A DNA stretch of 21,430 nt from a virus. Where the stretch lies: IMG/VR virus record IMGVR_UViG_3300035684_000079, positions 1 to 21,430 of that record; one strand, 5' to 3'. How positions within the stretch are numbered: the first letter of the stretch is position 1; every line of letters starts with the position of its first letter. A model generated the notes under the pieces. That model was not told the DNA's origin. It searched no databases and worked only from the letters and a program-made list of their open reading frames with translations. The translations under genes were made by a program, and so were the position numbers. Shown in pieces: positions 13,529 through 19,306 of this stretch.

Positions 13529-13660
13529 GTGGCCCGGGTGCCCCGCTGGCTCGTTGAGAACTCCAAAGCGAGAGCGGCGATACTCCACACAGCCGTACAG
13601 GCACCCCTTCGGCGGGACCTGGAGCGCGAGGCTGAGCGGGAAGACCGGAGCGACTGCTGA
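13529..13660 (+). CDS. Possible 43-aa protein, weak candidate
   Basis: From GTG 13529 the frame reads MARVPRWLVENSKARAAILH and continues as an amphipathic, charged helix ending DRSDC. The composition is more protein-like than the surrounding frames, and the longer frame upstream (from 13220) looks random. No clear ribosome binding site precedes it. It is listed only because it is the one stretch in the gene-poor region that might be coding. Confidence 0.25.
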   Translation: MARVPRWLVENSKARAAILHTAVQAPLRRDLEREAEREDRSDC

Positions 13661-13871
13661 CCCCGTAGCTGGGGAAGGGACTCCGAGGAACGGGCCGCTG
13701 CTGGGGTAGTTCCCGGTCTGGGGCGACGCCCGCACTGAGTGCGGCGCGGTGCCCACATGCGACGGACCGGACGACACCCCCATGAACAACACCCGCGACC
13801 CACCACGAGCAACCTGGGGTGGCGTCGGAGTCGATGGCCGATCGCGGGACGACGCACAGCTAGCGACGATC

Positions 13872-13886
13872 GTGTACTTTGACCCG
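13872..13886 (+). promoter_or_regulatory. Operator repeat copy 1 (GTGTACTTTGACCCG)
   Basis: First of four copies of GTGTACTTTGAYYCG in the window, 112 nt before the first gene of the forward operon. The right half TACTTTGA is intact; the left half of the TCAA...TTGA dyad seen in copies 2 and 4 is degenerate. Two small hairpins (13902-13912 and 13917-13931) lie between it and copy 2. Confidence 0.55.
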
Positions 13887-13954
13887 TAAGGTCGGCGGAG
13901 GCGCGAGTCGCGGCCACCTGGATACCCCAGGCGGAGCTGTGCCCATTTTGAGGT

Positions 13955-13975
13955 GTCAATGTGTACTTTGATCCG
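13955..13975 (+). promoter_or_regulatory. Operator repeat copy 2 at the forward operon start
   Basis: GTGTACTTTGATCCG at 13961-13975 overlaps the ribosome binding site GGAGGA of the first gene. With its upstream bases it forms the dyad TCAATGTGTACTTTGA. TACTTT (13964-13969) could also serve as a -10 box, in which case the leader would be only about 8 nt. Binding here would block the early operon. Confidence 0.55.
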
Positions 13976-13983
13976 GAGGAATC

Positions 13984-14754
13984 ATGGACGCGGGCGAGAC
14001 TCGGAACACCACTGACCTACTGACTCAGCCCTACATGCACCCGGCGGTCTACGTCTGGCATGGCATGAACCTGCGCGGCCTGACGTGGGAGCCCGTCGAG
14101 GCGCCCGTAGGCGGCGACAGCGTCGCGCTCGGCGTGTTCGACATGCGCCCCCTGCGAGAGCTGCACGGAACGGCTGACGCCGATGACCCGCGGTACGTCG
14201 AGATCCCGGGTACCGCGTGGGGCGACTACACCGGCTCGGACTACGACCGCAGCAACGCCCGGTCGATCCTGCGGGACTGGCCGGAGCATGTGGTTCGGGT
14301 GACCGGCCACCACGGCTTCGAGGCACTGGTCCTACCGATGGGCGCGGACGTTCCCGCCGAGCTGTTCGACGCGATTCTCCGGCTCGGGGACTACCCGCTG
14401 TACGACGAGGACGACCACTCCGCGCTCTGCACCGAGCTGGAGCAGGAGGACTGGACGTCATGGGGCCGCAGCGATTGGCGGCGGGAGATTCGCAAGGCTG
14501 CGCACGCCGACGACCGCGATGACGACGTCGACGAGCTCGACGACGACGCCTACGTGGACGAGCTGTTCGCCCTTCTGGCCGAGCGACATGACGTGACGTG
14601 GCACGCCGAGACCGCCGTGGGCGGCTACTGGACCGACTTCGACCACACCGCACGGGAGGCGTGGTCGGAGATCCGCCGGCGCCGCATGTCCGAGCTGGAG
14701 GCGTGGGCCCGCGACCTCGCCGCACCGCTCCCCGGGCAGCTCTGCCTTCTCTGA
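13984..14754 (+). CDS. 256-aa acidic protein, first gene of the forward operon, unknown function
   Basis: Starts at ATG 13984 with GGAGGA 4-5 nt upstream, directly behind operator copy 2. The N-terminal part has strand-like segments (AVYVWHGMNLRGLTWEPVE, SVALGVFDMRPL), the centre holds a VVRVTGHHGFEALVLPMG strand pair, and residues about 165-195 are very acidic (DDRDDDVDELDDDAYVDEL). The C-terminus is helical and ends PLPGQLCLL. I recognise no domain. The acidity could reflect a protein that mimics or avoids DNA, but that is speculation. It is followed by junction element A. Confidence 0.7.
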   Translation: MDAGETRNTTDLLTQPYMHPAVYVWHGMNLRGLTWEPVEAPVGGDSVALGVFDMRPLRELHGTADADDPRYVEIPGTAWGDYTGSDYDRSNARSILRDWPEHVVRVTGHHGFEALVLPMGADVPAELFDAILRLGDYPLYDEDDHSALCTELEQEDWTSWGRSDWRREIRKAAHADDRDDDVDELDDDAYVDELFALLAERHDVTWHAETAVGGYWTDFDHTAREAWSEIRRRRMSELEAWARDLAAPLPGQLCLL

Positions 14755-14761
14755 TCCACCC

Positions 14762-14807
14762 GCCTGCGCTCGACCAGGGCGACGCCGGTTCACGACCGGA
14801 CGCAGGC
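14762..14807 (+). ncRNA. Three-way-junction RNA element A
   Basis: GCCTGCG (14762-14768) pairs with CGCAGGC (14801-14807), closing P1. P3 is CCGG (14785-14788) with CCGG (14796-14799) around the 7-nt loop TTCACGA. P2 is weak here (TCG/CGA, 14770-14782). It starts 7 nt after a stop codon and ends 31 nt before the next ATG. Copies B and C share the CGCCTG and CAGGCAC flanks, a GG/CC-closed P3 and a 7-nt loop, with base changes that keep P1 paired. Confidence 0.6.
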
Positions 14808-14838
14808 ACTCCCCGACACCACCACCAGGAGGACAACC

Positions 14839-15279
14839 ATGCTCGCTATCACTGCCGGTAGCGCCGCCGACGCGGCCACCATCGCTGACCTTCAGGCCAA
14901 GCTCGCCAGCGCGAACCTTCGGGAGAACGACCTTCGGACGCGGCTGGACGTCTCGCGACGCCAGCACCGGGAAGACATCGCCACGATCGGCGACCGGCTT
15001 CTGTCCGAGGCCGAGGATCGCGACTGGTGCAGCGAGTACGACAGCATGGTGGAGGAGCTGAACGCGGCCCTGACCGTGGAGCTGCCGGTACGTAAGCGGG
15101 ACTACACGGTGCGGGTGACGGCGTACGTCGACATCACCGTCACCGCGGCCGACGAGGACGACGCCCGGGACCAGGCCGAGGGCATCGCCCGACGCGCCGA
15201 GTCAGCCGTCGACGGCACCCGAGGCGTCACCAACTCGGAGTGGGACGACAAGTACAGCTACGAGATCACCGAGGACTGA
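14839..15279 (+). CDS. 146-aa coiled-coil plus beta-domain protein, unknown function
   Basis: Starts at ATG 14839 behind CAGGAGG. Residues 10-55 form a coiled coil (IADLQAKLASANLRENDLRT and on), followed by an acidic linker with SEAEDRDWCSEYDSMVEEL. From about 88 comes a strand-rich part, RDYTVRVTAYVDITVTAADE, with helix EDDARDQAEGIARRA. The layout resembles a hypothetical protein family seen in actinophages, without a known role. The next gene starts 5 nt after its stop, so the two are co-translated. Located between element A and the first hammerhead. Confidence 0.7.
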   Translation: MLAITAGSAADAATIADLQAKLASANLRENDLRTRLDVSRRQHREDIATIGDRLLSEAEDRDWCSEYDSMVEELNAALTVELPVRKRDYTVRVTAYVDITVTAADEDDARDQAEGIARRAESAVDGTRGVTNSEWDDKYSYEITED

Positions 15280-15284
15280 GCGCC

Positions 15285-15614
15285 GTGTCGAGCACTCAGC
15301 CCGCTCTGTGGCCGTACCGCTGGCAGCGCTGCGCGAACGGCTACGACATCACCGACCAGCCGGACGCCGATCGGGACGCCGACGAGATCCGGGCGTGGAG
15401 CGGCGCTCACGGCGACCTGTGCATCGTCGCCGTGTCCCGCACGCCCCGGGGCCGCTGGCGCATCGCATCCTCGGACTTCGACGTGCCCCGGAGCGTGTAC
15501 GACCGGCGCTTTCGCGAGCCCATCGACGCCGTCGCGTACATGGGCCGCCGCGCCCGGATGGTCGTCACCGAGGCCGTCTGCCGGTGCGGCGAGCCCGACG
15601 CCGACTGCATCTGA
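15285..15614 (+). CDS. 109-aa protein, unknown function
   Basis: Starts at GTG 15285, 5 nt after the previous stop; the frame is open further left but only as a shadow of the upstream gene. The protein is Arg/Asp-rich: ALWPYRWQRCANGYDIT at the N-terminus, a strand-like GDLCIVAVSRTPRGRWRIAS in the middle, and a CRCGEPDADC end whose three cysteines could form a small metal or disulphide site. No family is recognised. The stop codon is followed within 5 nt by the first hammerhead ribozyme. Confidence 0.6.
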   Translation: MSSTQPALWPYRWQRCANGYDITDQPDADRDADEIRAWSGAHGDLCIVAVSRTPRGRWRIASSDFDVPRSVYDRRFREPIDAVAYMGRRARMVVTEAVCRCGEPDADCI

Positions 15615-15618
15615 CCCT

Positions 15619-15676
15619 GCTGCCGAAACCCCTCCGGGGGTTCGCCGGGCTGGCATCCCGGCGCTGATGAGGCTGC
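15619..15676 (+). ncRNA. Type II hammerhead ribozyme, copy 1
   Basis: Self-cleaving RNA with every core position present: CGAAAC (15624-15629), then stem III CCCC/GGGG (15629-15632, 15637-15640) capped by the UNCG tetraloop TCCG. U16.1 is 15641 and H17 is U at 15642. Stem I is CGCCGGG (15643-15649) with CCCGGCG (15657-15663), loop CTGGCAT. CTGATGA follows at 15664-15670, then the stem II strand GGCTGC (15671-15676) pairing back to GCTGCC (15619-15624) with one U-U mismatch. Stem II is the open end, hence type II. Predicted cleavage is between 15642 and 15643, leaving the upstream message with a capped 3' hairpin and the downstream one with a 5'-OH hairpin. Confidence 0.88.
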
Positions 15677-15701
15677 CACCAATCGGAAGGGAGAACGGTT
15701 G

Positions 15702-16007
15702 ATGCTCAACCTGAACACCACGGAGCTGCGGATCGGCGACGTCGTCCACCTCTACGGGATGCGTATCCGGCTCGACAACCCGCCGCACATCGAGCAACGG
15801 GAGCGCACGGTCTACGCCTGGGTCGGCGACGTACTCAACCCGGACGAAGTCATCGCTGCGGGCGTGGTCCCCCGCTCGTTCCTCGGTGACAACTACTGGA
15901 TCGAGGGCCAGGGCTGGATGTGGTTCCAGACCAACAAGTGGACCGTGCAGGGCAACGACCTCGCCCGCTGGGCCGTCGAGCGCGCCGCCGCGGAGGTGAC
16001 CGCGTGA
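15702..16007 (+). CDS. 101-aa conserved actinophage-type protein, unknown function
   Basis: Starts at ATG 15702 with GGGAG 8 nt upstream; a TTG one codon earlier is less likely. LRIGDVVHLYGMRIRLDNPP suggests a small beta-barrel-like N-terminus, YAWVGDVLNPDEVIAAGVVP follows, and the C-terminus WTVQGNDLARWAVER is a motif I associate with hypothetical proteins of Streptomyces phages. The start lies 59 nt after the predicted hammerhead cleavage site, so it would be the first gene of the processed downstream message. Overlaps the next gene by a GTGA. Confidence 0.7.
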   Translation: MLNLNTTELRIGDVVHLYGMRIRLDNPPHIEQRERTVYAWVGDVLNPDEVIAAGVVPRSFLGDNYWIEGQGWMWFQTNKWTVQGNDLARWAVERAAAEVTA

Positions 16008-16417
16008 CGACGTACGCCGCGCTGCGCCGGTTCCGCATCATCCGAGGCGTCAGCTCCAACCACAAGACGAGCGACTACCTGACCGCAGCGAACCGCGACA
16101 GGGCTGCGCAGAAATGGGCCACCCGTGACCGCGAAGTGGTGCTCTGCTTCCTCTGGGACGAGTCGCATCCGCAGGATGAGCTGAACGCGGGCTGGGCGTT
16201 TGTTGGCGTCGTGAATCCGCCCTTGAGCCCGACGAAGCCGGTGAAGGTGTCCCCGGAGGACATGCGCGTCGTCGCGGAGGCACTGAACGACGCCTTCATC
16301 TGGCGAATGGGCGATGCGGACGGCTTGGACGATCCGGAGCTGCACGCGGACGACGCCGTCTACGCAGAGAGGTACGCGCGCCTCGCGAGGCGACTGAACA
16401 TCACCCTCACGGCGTGA
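16004..16417 (+). CDS. 137-aa protein, unknown function
   Basis: Starts at GTG 16004 in a GTGA overlap with the previous gene. It has a basic N-terminus (YAALRRFRIIRGVSSNHKTS), a central strand pair (REVVLCFLWDESHP, LNAGWAFVGVVNPP), and a helical second half with KVSPEDMRVVAEALNDAFIW. No catalytic motif or known domain is recognised. The tight coupling on the left and a 10-nt gap on the right place it in a three-gene block between the first hammerhead and element B. Confidence 0.6.
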   Translation: MTTYAALRRFRIIRGVSSNHKTSDYLTAANRDRAAQKWATRDREVVLCFLWDESHPQDELNAGWAFVGVVNPPLSPTKPVKVSPEDMRVVAEALNDAFIWRMGDADGLDDPELHADDAVYAERYARLARRLNITLTA

Positions 16418-16427
16418 GGTGCGAGCC

Positions 16428-16823
16428 GTGACCACAAGTGTGACTGAACTGCTGGCCCGGTACGACGCCTGGGCGGCCCGCTGGAGCGCCGAGCTGGAGG
16501 AGTCCAGCCGGGAAGCCGAGCGGACGTGCGACTACCGCAAGCACGACGAGCGGGCGGCCGACATGCGCGAGGAAGCCGAAGTCTGGGCCGACAAGGCGAT
16601 GGAGGCGCTGCGCGAAGGCTGCACGAGGACCGCGCTGTCCGCCGACCACGGCCACGTCCTGCTGGACGCCATCAACGCCCTCCGCTCGGGCATCGAGCAC
16701 GGTGACGAACCGTGGACGCAGTACACCAGCGGCGAAGCCGACCCCAAGGCGACGCCAGAGGGTTACGAGACGCTGCTCGATGAAGCCCAAGCTGCTGTGA
16801 CCGCCGCAGTAGAGCACGGCTGA
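16428..16823 (+). CDS. 131-aa acidic helical protein, unknown function
   Basis: Starts at GTG 16428 with GAGG 9 nt upstream; a GTG three codons earlier is possible. Nearly all helical: VTELLARYDAWAARWSAELE, REAERTCDYRKHDERAADMR, EEAEVWADKAMEALREG, and LLDEAQAAVTAAVEHG at the end. The acidic, Ala/Glu-rich composition suggests a helical bundle or coiled-coil dimer. Function unknown. It closes the block before element B, which starts 18 nt after its stop. Confidence 0.6.
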   Translation: MTTSVTELLARYDAWAARWSAELEESSREAERTCDYRKHDERAADMREEAEVWADKAMEALREGCTRTALSADHGHVLLDAINALRSGIEHGDEPWTQYTSGEADPKATPEGYETLLDEAQAAVTAAVEHG

Positions 16824-16841
16824 CCCAACCCCACCTTCTCC

Positions 16842-16888
16842 GCCTGTACGCCGCTTCGGGCGGTGCTGGCTCGCGCCCAGGTACAGGC
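16842..16888 (+). ncRNA. Three-way-junction RNA element B
   Basis: The clearest copy. P1 is GCCTGTAC (16842-16849) with GTACAGGC (16881-16888), 8 bp. P2 is GCCGC (16850-16854) with GCGGT (16860-16864), loop TTCGG. P3 is CTGG (16866-16869) with CCAG (16877-16880), loop CTCGCGC. Only one nucleotide is unpaired at the junction. P1 differs from copies A and C by compensatory changes (TAC/GTA in place of CGC/GCG). It ends 26 nt before the next ATG. Confidence 0.65.
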
Positions 16889-16914
16889 ACTCCGCAACCA
16901 ACAGGGGAGGATTC

Positions 16915-17448
16915 ATGTCCGAGCAAACCACGTACGTGTTCGACGAGCCCGAGGGCCGCGTCTGGGTGCAGGTTCTCCCGGCGGTGGATGACAGCGGCCG
17001 GCGGCTCGACGGGACGCCGGTCTCGTACCGGCATCCGGCAATGCGGGTCACCACCTCCCGCGACGGCGAGTCCGTGACGGGGCACCGCGAGTTCGTGACC
17101 CTGCGGGGGCGCCGGTACAGCCTGGACGAGGTGTACGTGTGGGAGGTCTACGAACTGTCGAGCCGGTGGGGCGGCAGCCACCGCACGCACAGCGGGCGCG
17201 GCTTCCAGACCGAGGGCGGCGCCCCGCTGGACTGGCGCAACCCGACGCGACTCAAGCTGCGCGCCATCGAGATGCGCGTGCGGGACCGCTTCGTCGCCGA
17301 GCACCCCGAGTGGGAACGCATCTCCGTGCGGCTGCGCCTGGCGGAGTTGGTGCATCAGGCCGAAGACCGCGCGGCGAACCTTCGGATGCAGGCCGACGTG
17401 CAGCAGGTCGCCGCCGAGAAGTTCCGCGCCGAGCTGGCCGCGCTGTGA
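16915..17448 (+). CDS. 177-aa protein, unknown function
   Basis: Starts at ATG 16915 with GGGGAGG 4 nt upstream. The first half is strand-rich (TTYVFDEPEGRVWVQVLP, MRVTTSRDGESVTGHREFV, YVWEVYELSSRW), the second half helical and charged (LKLRAIEMRVRDRFVAEHPE, LRLAELVHQAEDRAANLRMQ). Resembles phage hypothetical proteins with a beta N-terminus and coiled C-terminus; no domain is named. A GTGA overlap couples it to the next gene. It follows element B. Confidence 0.65.
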   Translation: MSEQTTYVFDEPEGRVWVQVLPAVDDSGRRLDGTPVSYRHPAMRVTTSRDGESVTGHREFVTLRGRRYSLDEVYVWEVYELSSRWGGSHRTHSGRGFQTEGGAPLDWRNPTRLKLRAIEMRVRDRFVAEHPEWERISVRLRLAELVHQAEDRAANLRMQADVQQVAAEKFRAELAAL

Positions 17449-17771
17449 GCGTGGATTGGTACGACGAGATCACCGAGCCTGAACGCTTCCCCGTGACCGT
17501 TCTGCTCAACGCAGCGGGTCGGTTCCGGGTGCCGGGCCGGGCCGCGATGACCAAGGCGGAACTGGTCGAGGCGCTGGACATGACCGCGTGGTCGCCGGCC
17601 GCTGAGGTGCCGCACTTCTACCTGGATGAGCACCACGCGAAGAACGGGCAACCGCCCGGTACCTGTGCCGTGTGCTTCCGGCCGCGGCTGCCTCACGGGG
17701 TGGGGCAGCCGGGCCGGATCGGCTGGCCGTCCGAGTGGCGGTGGCAGCTCGGCCAGCCCTTCCCTGACTGA
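17445..17771 (+). CDS. 108-aa protein, unknown function
   Basis: Starts at GTG 17445 in a GTGA overlap. WYDEITEPERFPVTVLLNAA and RAAMTKAELVEALDMTAW form the N-terminal half; a C-x2-C pair (GTCAVCFRP) follows, and the Trp/Arg-rich end reads WPSEWRWQLGQPFPD. No family is recognised. Its TGA (17769-17771) lies inside the base of stem II of the second hammerhead, so translation to the stop would disturb only the outermost ribozyme bases. Confidence 0.6.
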   Translation: MSVDWYDEITEPERFPVTVLLNAAGRFRVPGRAAMTKAELVEALDMTAWSPAAEVPHFYLDEHHAKNGQPPGTCAVCFRPRLPHGVGQPGRIGWPSEWRWQLGQPFPD

Positions 17772-17846
17772 CGCCGAAACCCTGACCGGACCCGCGAGGG
17801 TCGGTCGGGGTCCGCCGGGCTGGCATCCCGGCGCTGACGAGGCAGC
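17770..17846 (+). ncRNA. Type II hammerhead ribozyme, copy 2
   Basis: Same topology as copy 1. CGAAAC (17775-17780) leads into a long stem III: 14 bp with one bulged G, from A17779-T17811 up to GACCC/GGGTC, capped by the GNRA tetraloop GCGA (17794-17797). U16.1 is 17811 and H17 is C17812, giving the classic GUC site; cleavage is predicted between 17812 and 17813. Stem I (17813-17819 with 17827-17833) and its loop CTGGCAT are identical to copy 1. The core is CTGACGA (17834-17840), allowed because position 7 is free. Stem II has three G-C pairs (GGC 17841-17843 with GCC 17773-17775), then mismatches and a C-G pair. Confidence 0.88.
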
Positions 17847-17880
17847 CGAACCCTGCCGCCAGCTCCCTTGCCCCACCTCT

Positions 17881-17919
17881 GCGACCCATCTGCGGGCCCA
17901 CGCGCCCGGGGTAGGTCGC
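17881..17919 (+). ncRNA. Hairpin in the leader downstream of hammerhead 2
   Basis: GCGACC (17881-17886) pairs with GGTCGC (17914-17919), and inside it CGGGC (17893-17897) pairs with GCCCG (17904-17908) around CCACGC. It lies between the predicted cleavage site and the next start codon and ends 19 nt before it. The inner loop resembles P3 loops of the junction elements, but the CGCCTG/CAGGCAC flanks are missing. Confidence 0.4.
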
Positions 17920-17938
17920 GCTCTGAAAGGACATCGCT

Positions 17939-18577
17939 TTGACCAAGCACATCGAGGCCGTCGAAATCCTGACCGGCCACGTCGACCAGGAGACCGCGAG
18001 GCTGGTCGACGACTACCCGTACGGGCGCACGCTGCGGTGCTCCATCCGGTACTGGGTGGAGACCGCATCCAAGGGCGCGAAGAAGGGCCAGCAGCGCGTG
18101 GTGTCCCAGACCACCAACCCGAAGGTGGCCGGCGAGCCGTGGAACAAGCCCCACCCCGGCCAGTATTCGCGGATGGCGTTCCTCTACGTCGAGAACGACA
18201 CCGGCTACATCAAGTGGACCGGCGTCAGCGAGCTGGGCGTCACCCCGGAATCGGACGCCCGGCTGCGCCTCATGGGCGTCTACCAGCAGATGAGCGACGA
18301 GCAGCGCAGGCTGTACGACACCCTCGTTGCCGTCTCTCGGCGCTACGCCGACCCGTGGCACGACTGGGTCGCGAAGATCGAGTCGATCGCCGCGCACATC
18401 CGCGACACGGGCGAAGACCCAGCCGTGGACGACGGGCGTCTCGTGTGGCCTGGTGGGCACGCCTACATCGGCACCTTCGGCGACGGCGCCGTGCATCTGA
18501 CCGCGGCCCGCACGCTCGTCCGTGACGGCCTGCTGATCAACGACCACCGCCGTCCGGCCAGCCAGGAGACACGATGA
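17939..18577 (+). CDS. 212-aa conserved actinophage-type protein, unknown function
   Basis: Starts at TTG 17939 with AAGGA 7 nt upstream; the rare start matches the protein start TKHIEAVEILTGHVD. Motifs include PYGRTLRCSIRYWVETA, GQQRVVSQTTNPK, WNKPHPGQYSRM and MSDEQRRLYDTLVAVSRRY, a set I recognise from widespread hypothetical proteins of Streptomyces and other actinophages. The strand-rich N-terminal half suggests a binding domain; no catalytic residues are evident. It is the first gene after hammerhead 2 and overlaps the next by ATGA. Confidence 0.7.
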   Translation: MTKHIEAVEILTGHVDQETARLVDDYPYGRTLRCSIRYWVETASKGAKKGQQRVVSQTTNPKVAGEPWNKPHPGQYSRMAFLYVENDTGYIKWTGVSELGVTPESDARLRLMGVYQQMSDEQRRLYDTLVAVSRRYADPWHDWVAKIESIAAHIRDTGEDPAVDDGRLVWPGGHAYIGTFGDGAVHLTAARTLVRDGLLINDHRRPASQETR

Positions 18578-18816
18578 CGAACGAACTCGTGAAAGCCGAC
18601 GGTGTCATGACCATCACCGTCGACCTTGAGTACGCGAAGCTGCTGATGAACGGCATCCGGCGGCTACACAAGACGTGGCTCGCCTCCCTGTCGGAGGAGG
18701 AAGCATCCGCCCCGCGCGAGAACGACATCCACGCAGCCGGCATCCTGCCCAACCACATCGCCCGCGCACTGCAAGACCTGGGCATGAAGGTCGAAGACGT
18801 CAAGGTCGAGTGGTGA
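18574..18816 (+). CDS. 80-aa protein, unknown function
   Basis: Starts at ATG 18574 in an ATGA overlap, with CAGGAG upstream. Short strand (MTITVDLEYAKLLMNGIRRL running into a helix), a charged loop, then a helix ILPNHIARALQDLGMK and a final strand VEDVKVEW. Lys/Glu balanced, with no Cys and no known motif. It is the last gene before the 184-nt gap with operators 3 and 4 and element C. Confidence 0.6.
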   Translation: MTNELVKADGVMTITVDLEYAKLLMNGIRRLHKTWLASLSEEEASAPRENDIHAAGILPNHIARALQDLGMKVEDVKVEW

Positions 18817-18842
18817 GCAGGGTTGCACCCCACTGAACGAAG

Positions 18843-18880
18843 GTGTACTTTGATCCGAGATCAACGTGTACTTTGACTCG
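18843..18880 (+). promoter_or_regulatory. Operator repeat copies 3 and 4
   Basis: GTGTACTTTGATCCG (18843-18857) and GTGTACTTTGACTCG (18866-18880) are 23 bp apart. Copy 4 forms the dyad TCAACGTGTACTTTGA; TTGATC-CGA-GATCAA (18850-18864) links the two. TTGCAC at 18823-18828 lies 17 bp before TACTTT of copy 3 and could be a weak -35/-10 pair. This may be an internal promoter for the xis-int block, under the same regulator as the operon start. Confidence 0.55.
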
Positions 18881-18892
18881 GTCCGGTACATC

Positions 18893-18941
18893 GCCTGCGC
18901 CCCACCCACGGGGTGGCACCGGCCCACGACCGAGCGCAGGC
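18893..18941 (+). ncRNA. Three-way-junction RNA element C
   Basis: P1 is GCCTGCGC (18893-18900) with GCGCAGGC (18934-18941). P2 is CCACCC (18902-18907) with GGGTGG (18911-18916), loop ACG. P3 is CGG (18920-18922) with CCG (18930-18932), loop CCCACGA, almost the same as TTCACGA in A. The flanks CGCCTG and CAGGCAC are kept. It ends 59 nt before the next start. Confidence 0.6.
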
Positions 18942-19000
18942 ACGCATCACACGAAGACATCCGCCCGTCCGGGACCATCCGACGAAGGAGACCCCTCCGC

Positions 19001-19306
19001 GTGAGCACCGCAACCCTCGCCACCCGCGCAGACACCATCCAGCGACGCTTCGAGCGGTTCCACCGCGAGCACCCACAGGTGTGCAGCCGCCTGGAGTACA
19101 TGGCCCGTCGCTGGTTCGACCAGGGCCACGACACCATCAGCATCGGGATGCTGTGGGAGGCGATGCGCTACCTCGACGGCACCGCAGACGCGACCGAACC
19201 ACTCGGCCTTAACGACCACTACCGCAGCCGATACGCGCGCCTTCTCATCGACCGCAACCCCGGCTGGGAAGCACGTTTCCGCGTACGGGAGCTGCGCACG
19301 CCGTGA
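19001..19306 (+). CDS. 101-aa conserved phage-type protein, unknown function
   Basis: Starts at GTG 19001 with AAGGAG 10 nt upstream. DTIQRRFERFHREHPQVCSR, then LEYMARRWFDQGHDTISIGM with LWEAMRYLDG, and LNDHYRSRYARLLIDRNPGW make up the pattern of a small helical protein widespread in phages (F-x-x-FH at the start, LN-x-x-YRSRYAR near the end). Its role is not known to me. It overlaps the next gene by GTGA and leads the xis-int block after element C. Confidence 0.7.
   Translation: MSTATLATRADTIQRRFERFHREHPQVCSRLEYMARRWFDQGHDTISIGMLWEAMRYLDGTADATEPLGLNDHYRSRYARLLIDRNPGWEARFRVRELRTP

Larger units (their letters stand above)
12623..13871. other. Gene-poor region with AT-rich patches and hairpins
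   Basis: About 1.25 kb with no ORF that looks like a protein; the open frames are Arg/Ser/Thr/Pro-rich and lack ribosome binding sites, apart from one weak candidate at 13529. It holds two copies of the hairpin GGCCCC-TCC-GGGGCC (12715-12729 and 12784-12798), an AT-rich stretch around 12800-12980 with the palindrome GTATTAATAC (12827-12836) and a TATATAA patch (near 12968), a GGGGT-CAT-ACCCC hairpin (12975-12987), a cluster of stems at 13151-13312, and a CCGCACT/AGTGCGG dyad (13730-13744). It separates the leftward and rightward transcription units. An origin, a control region or a structured RNA are the main options. Confidence 0.5.

Noticed and set aside
13595-13604. GTACAGGCAC, identical to the 3' part of junction element B
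   Set aside because: No GCCTGTAC partner occurs upstream, so P1 cannot form; probably chance.
13220-13660. 146-codon forward frame in the gene-poor region
   Set aside because: TTG start without ribosome binding site, random-looking composition for the first 100 codons, overlaps stable stems. Only the last 43 codons were kept, as a weak candidate.
13228-13959. 243-codon reverse frame in the gene-poor region
   Set aside because: Arg/Ser/Cys-rich, typical of noncoding frames in high-GC DNA, with no start signal.
14785-14799. Resemblance of CCGG-TTCACGA-CCGG to a tRNA T-arm
   Set aside because: The loop lacks the conserved A58 position, the other tRNA arms are missing, and copies B and C do not keep a TTC loop.
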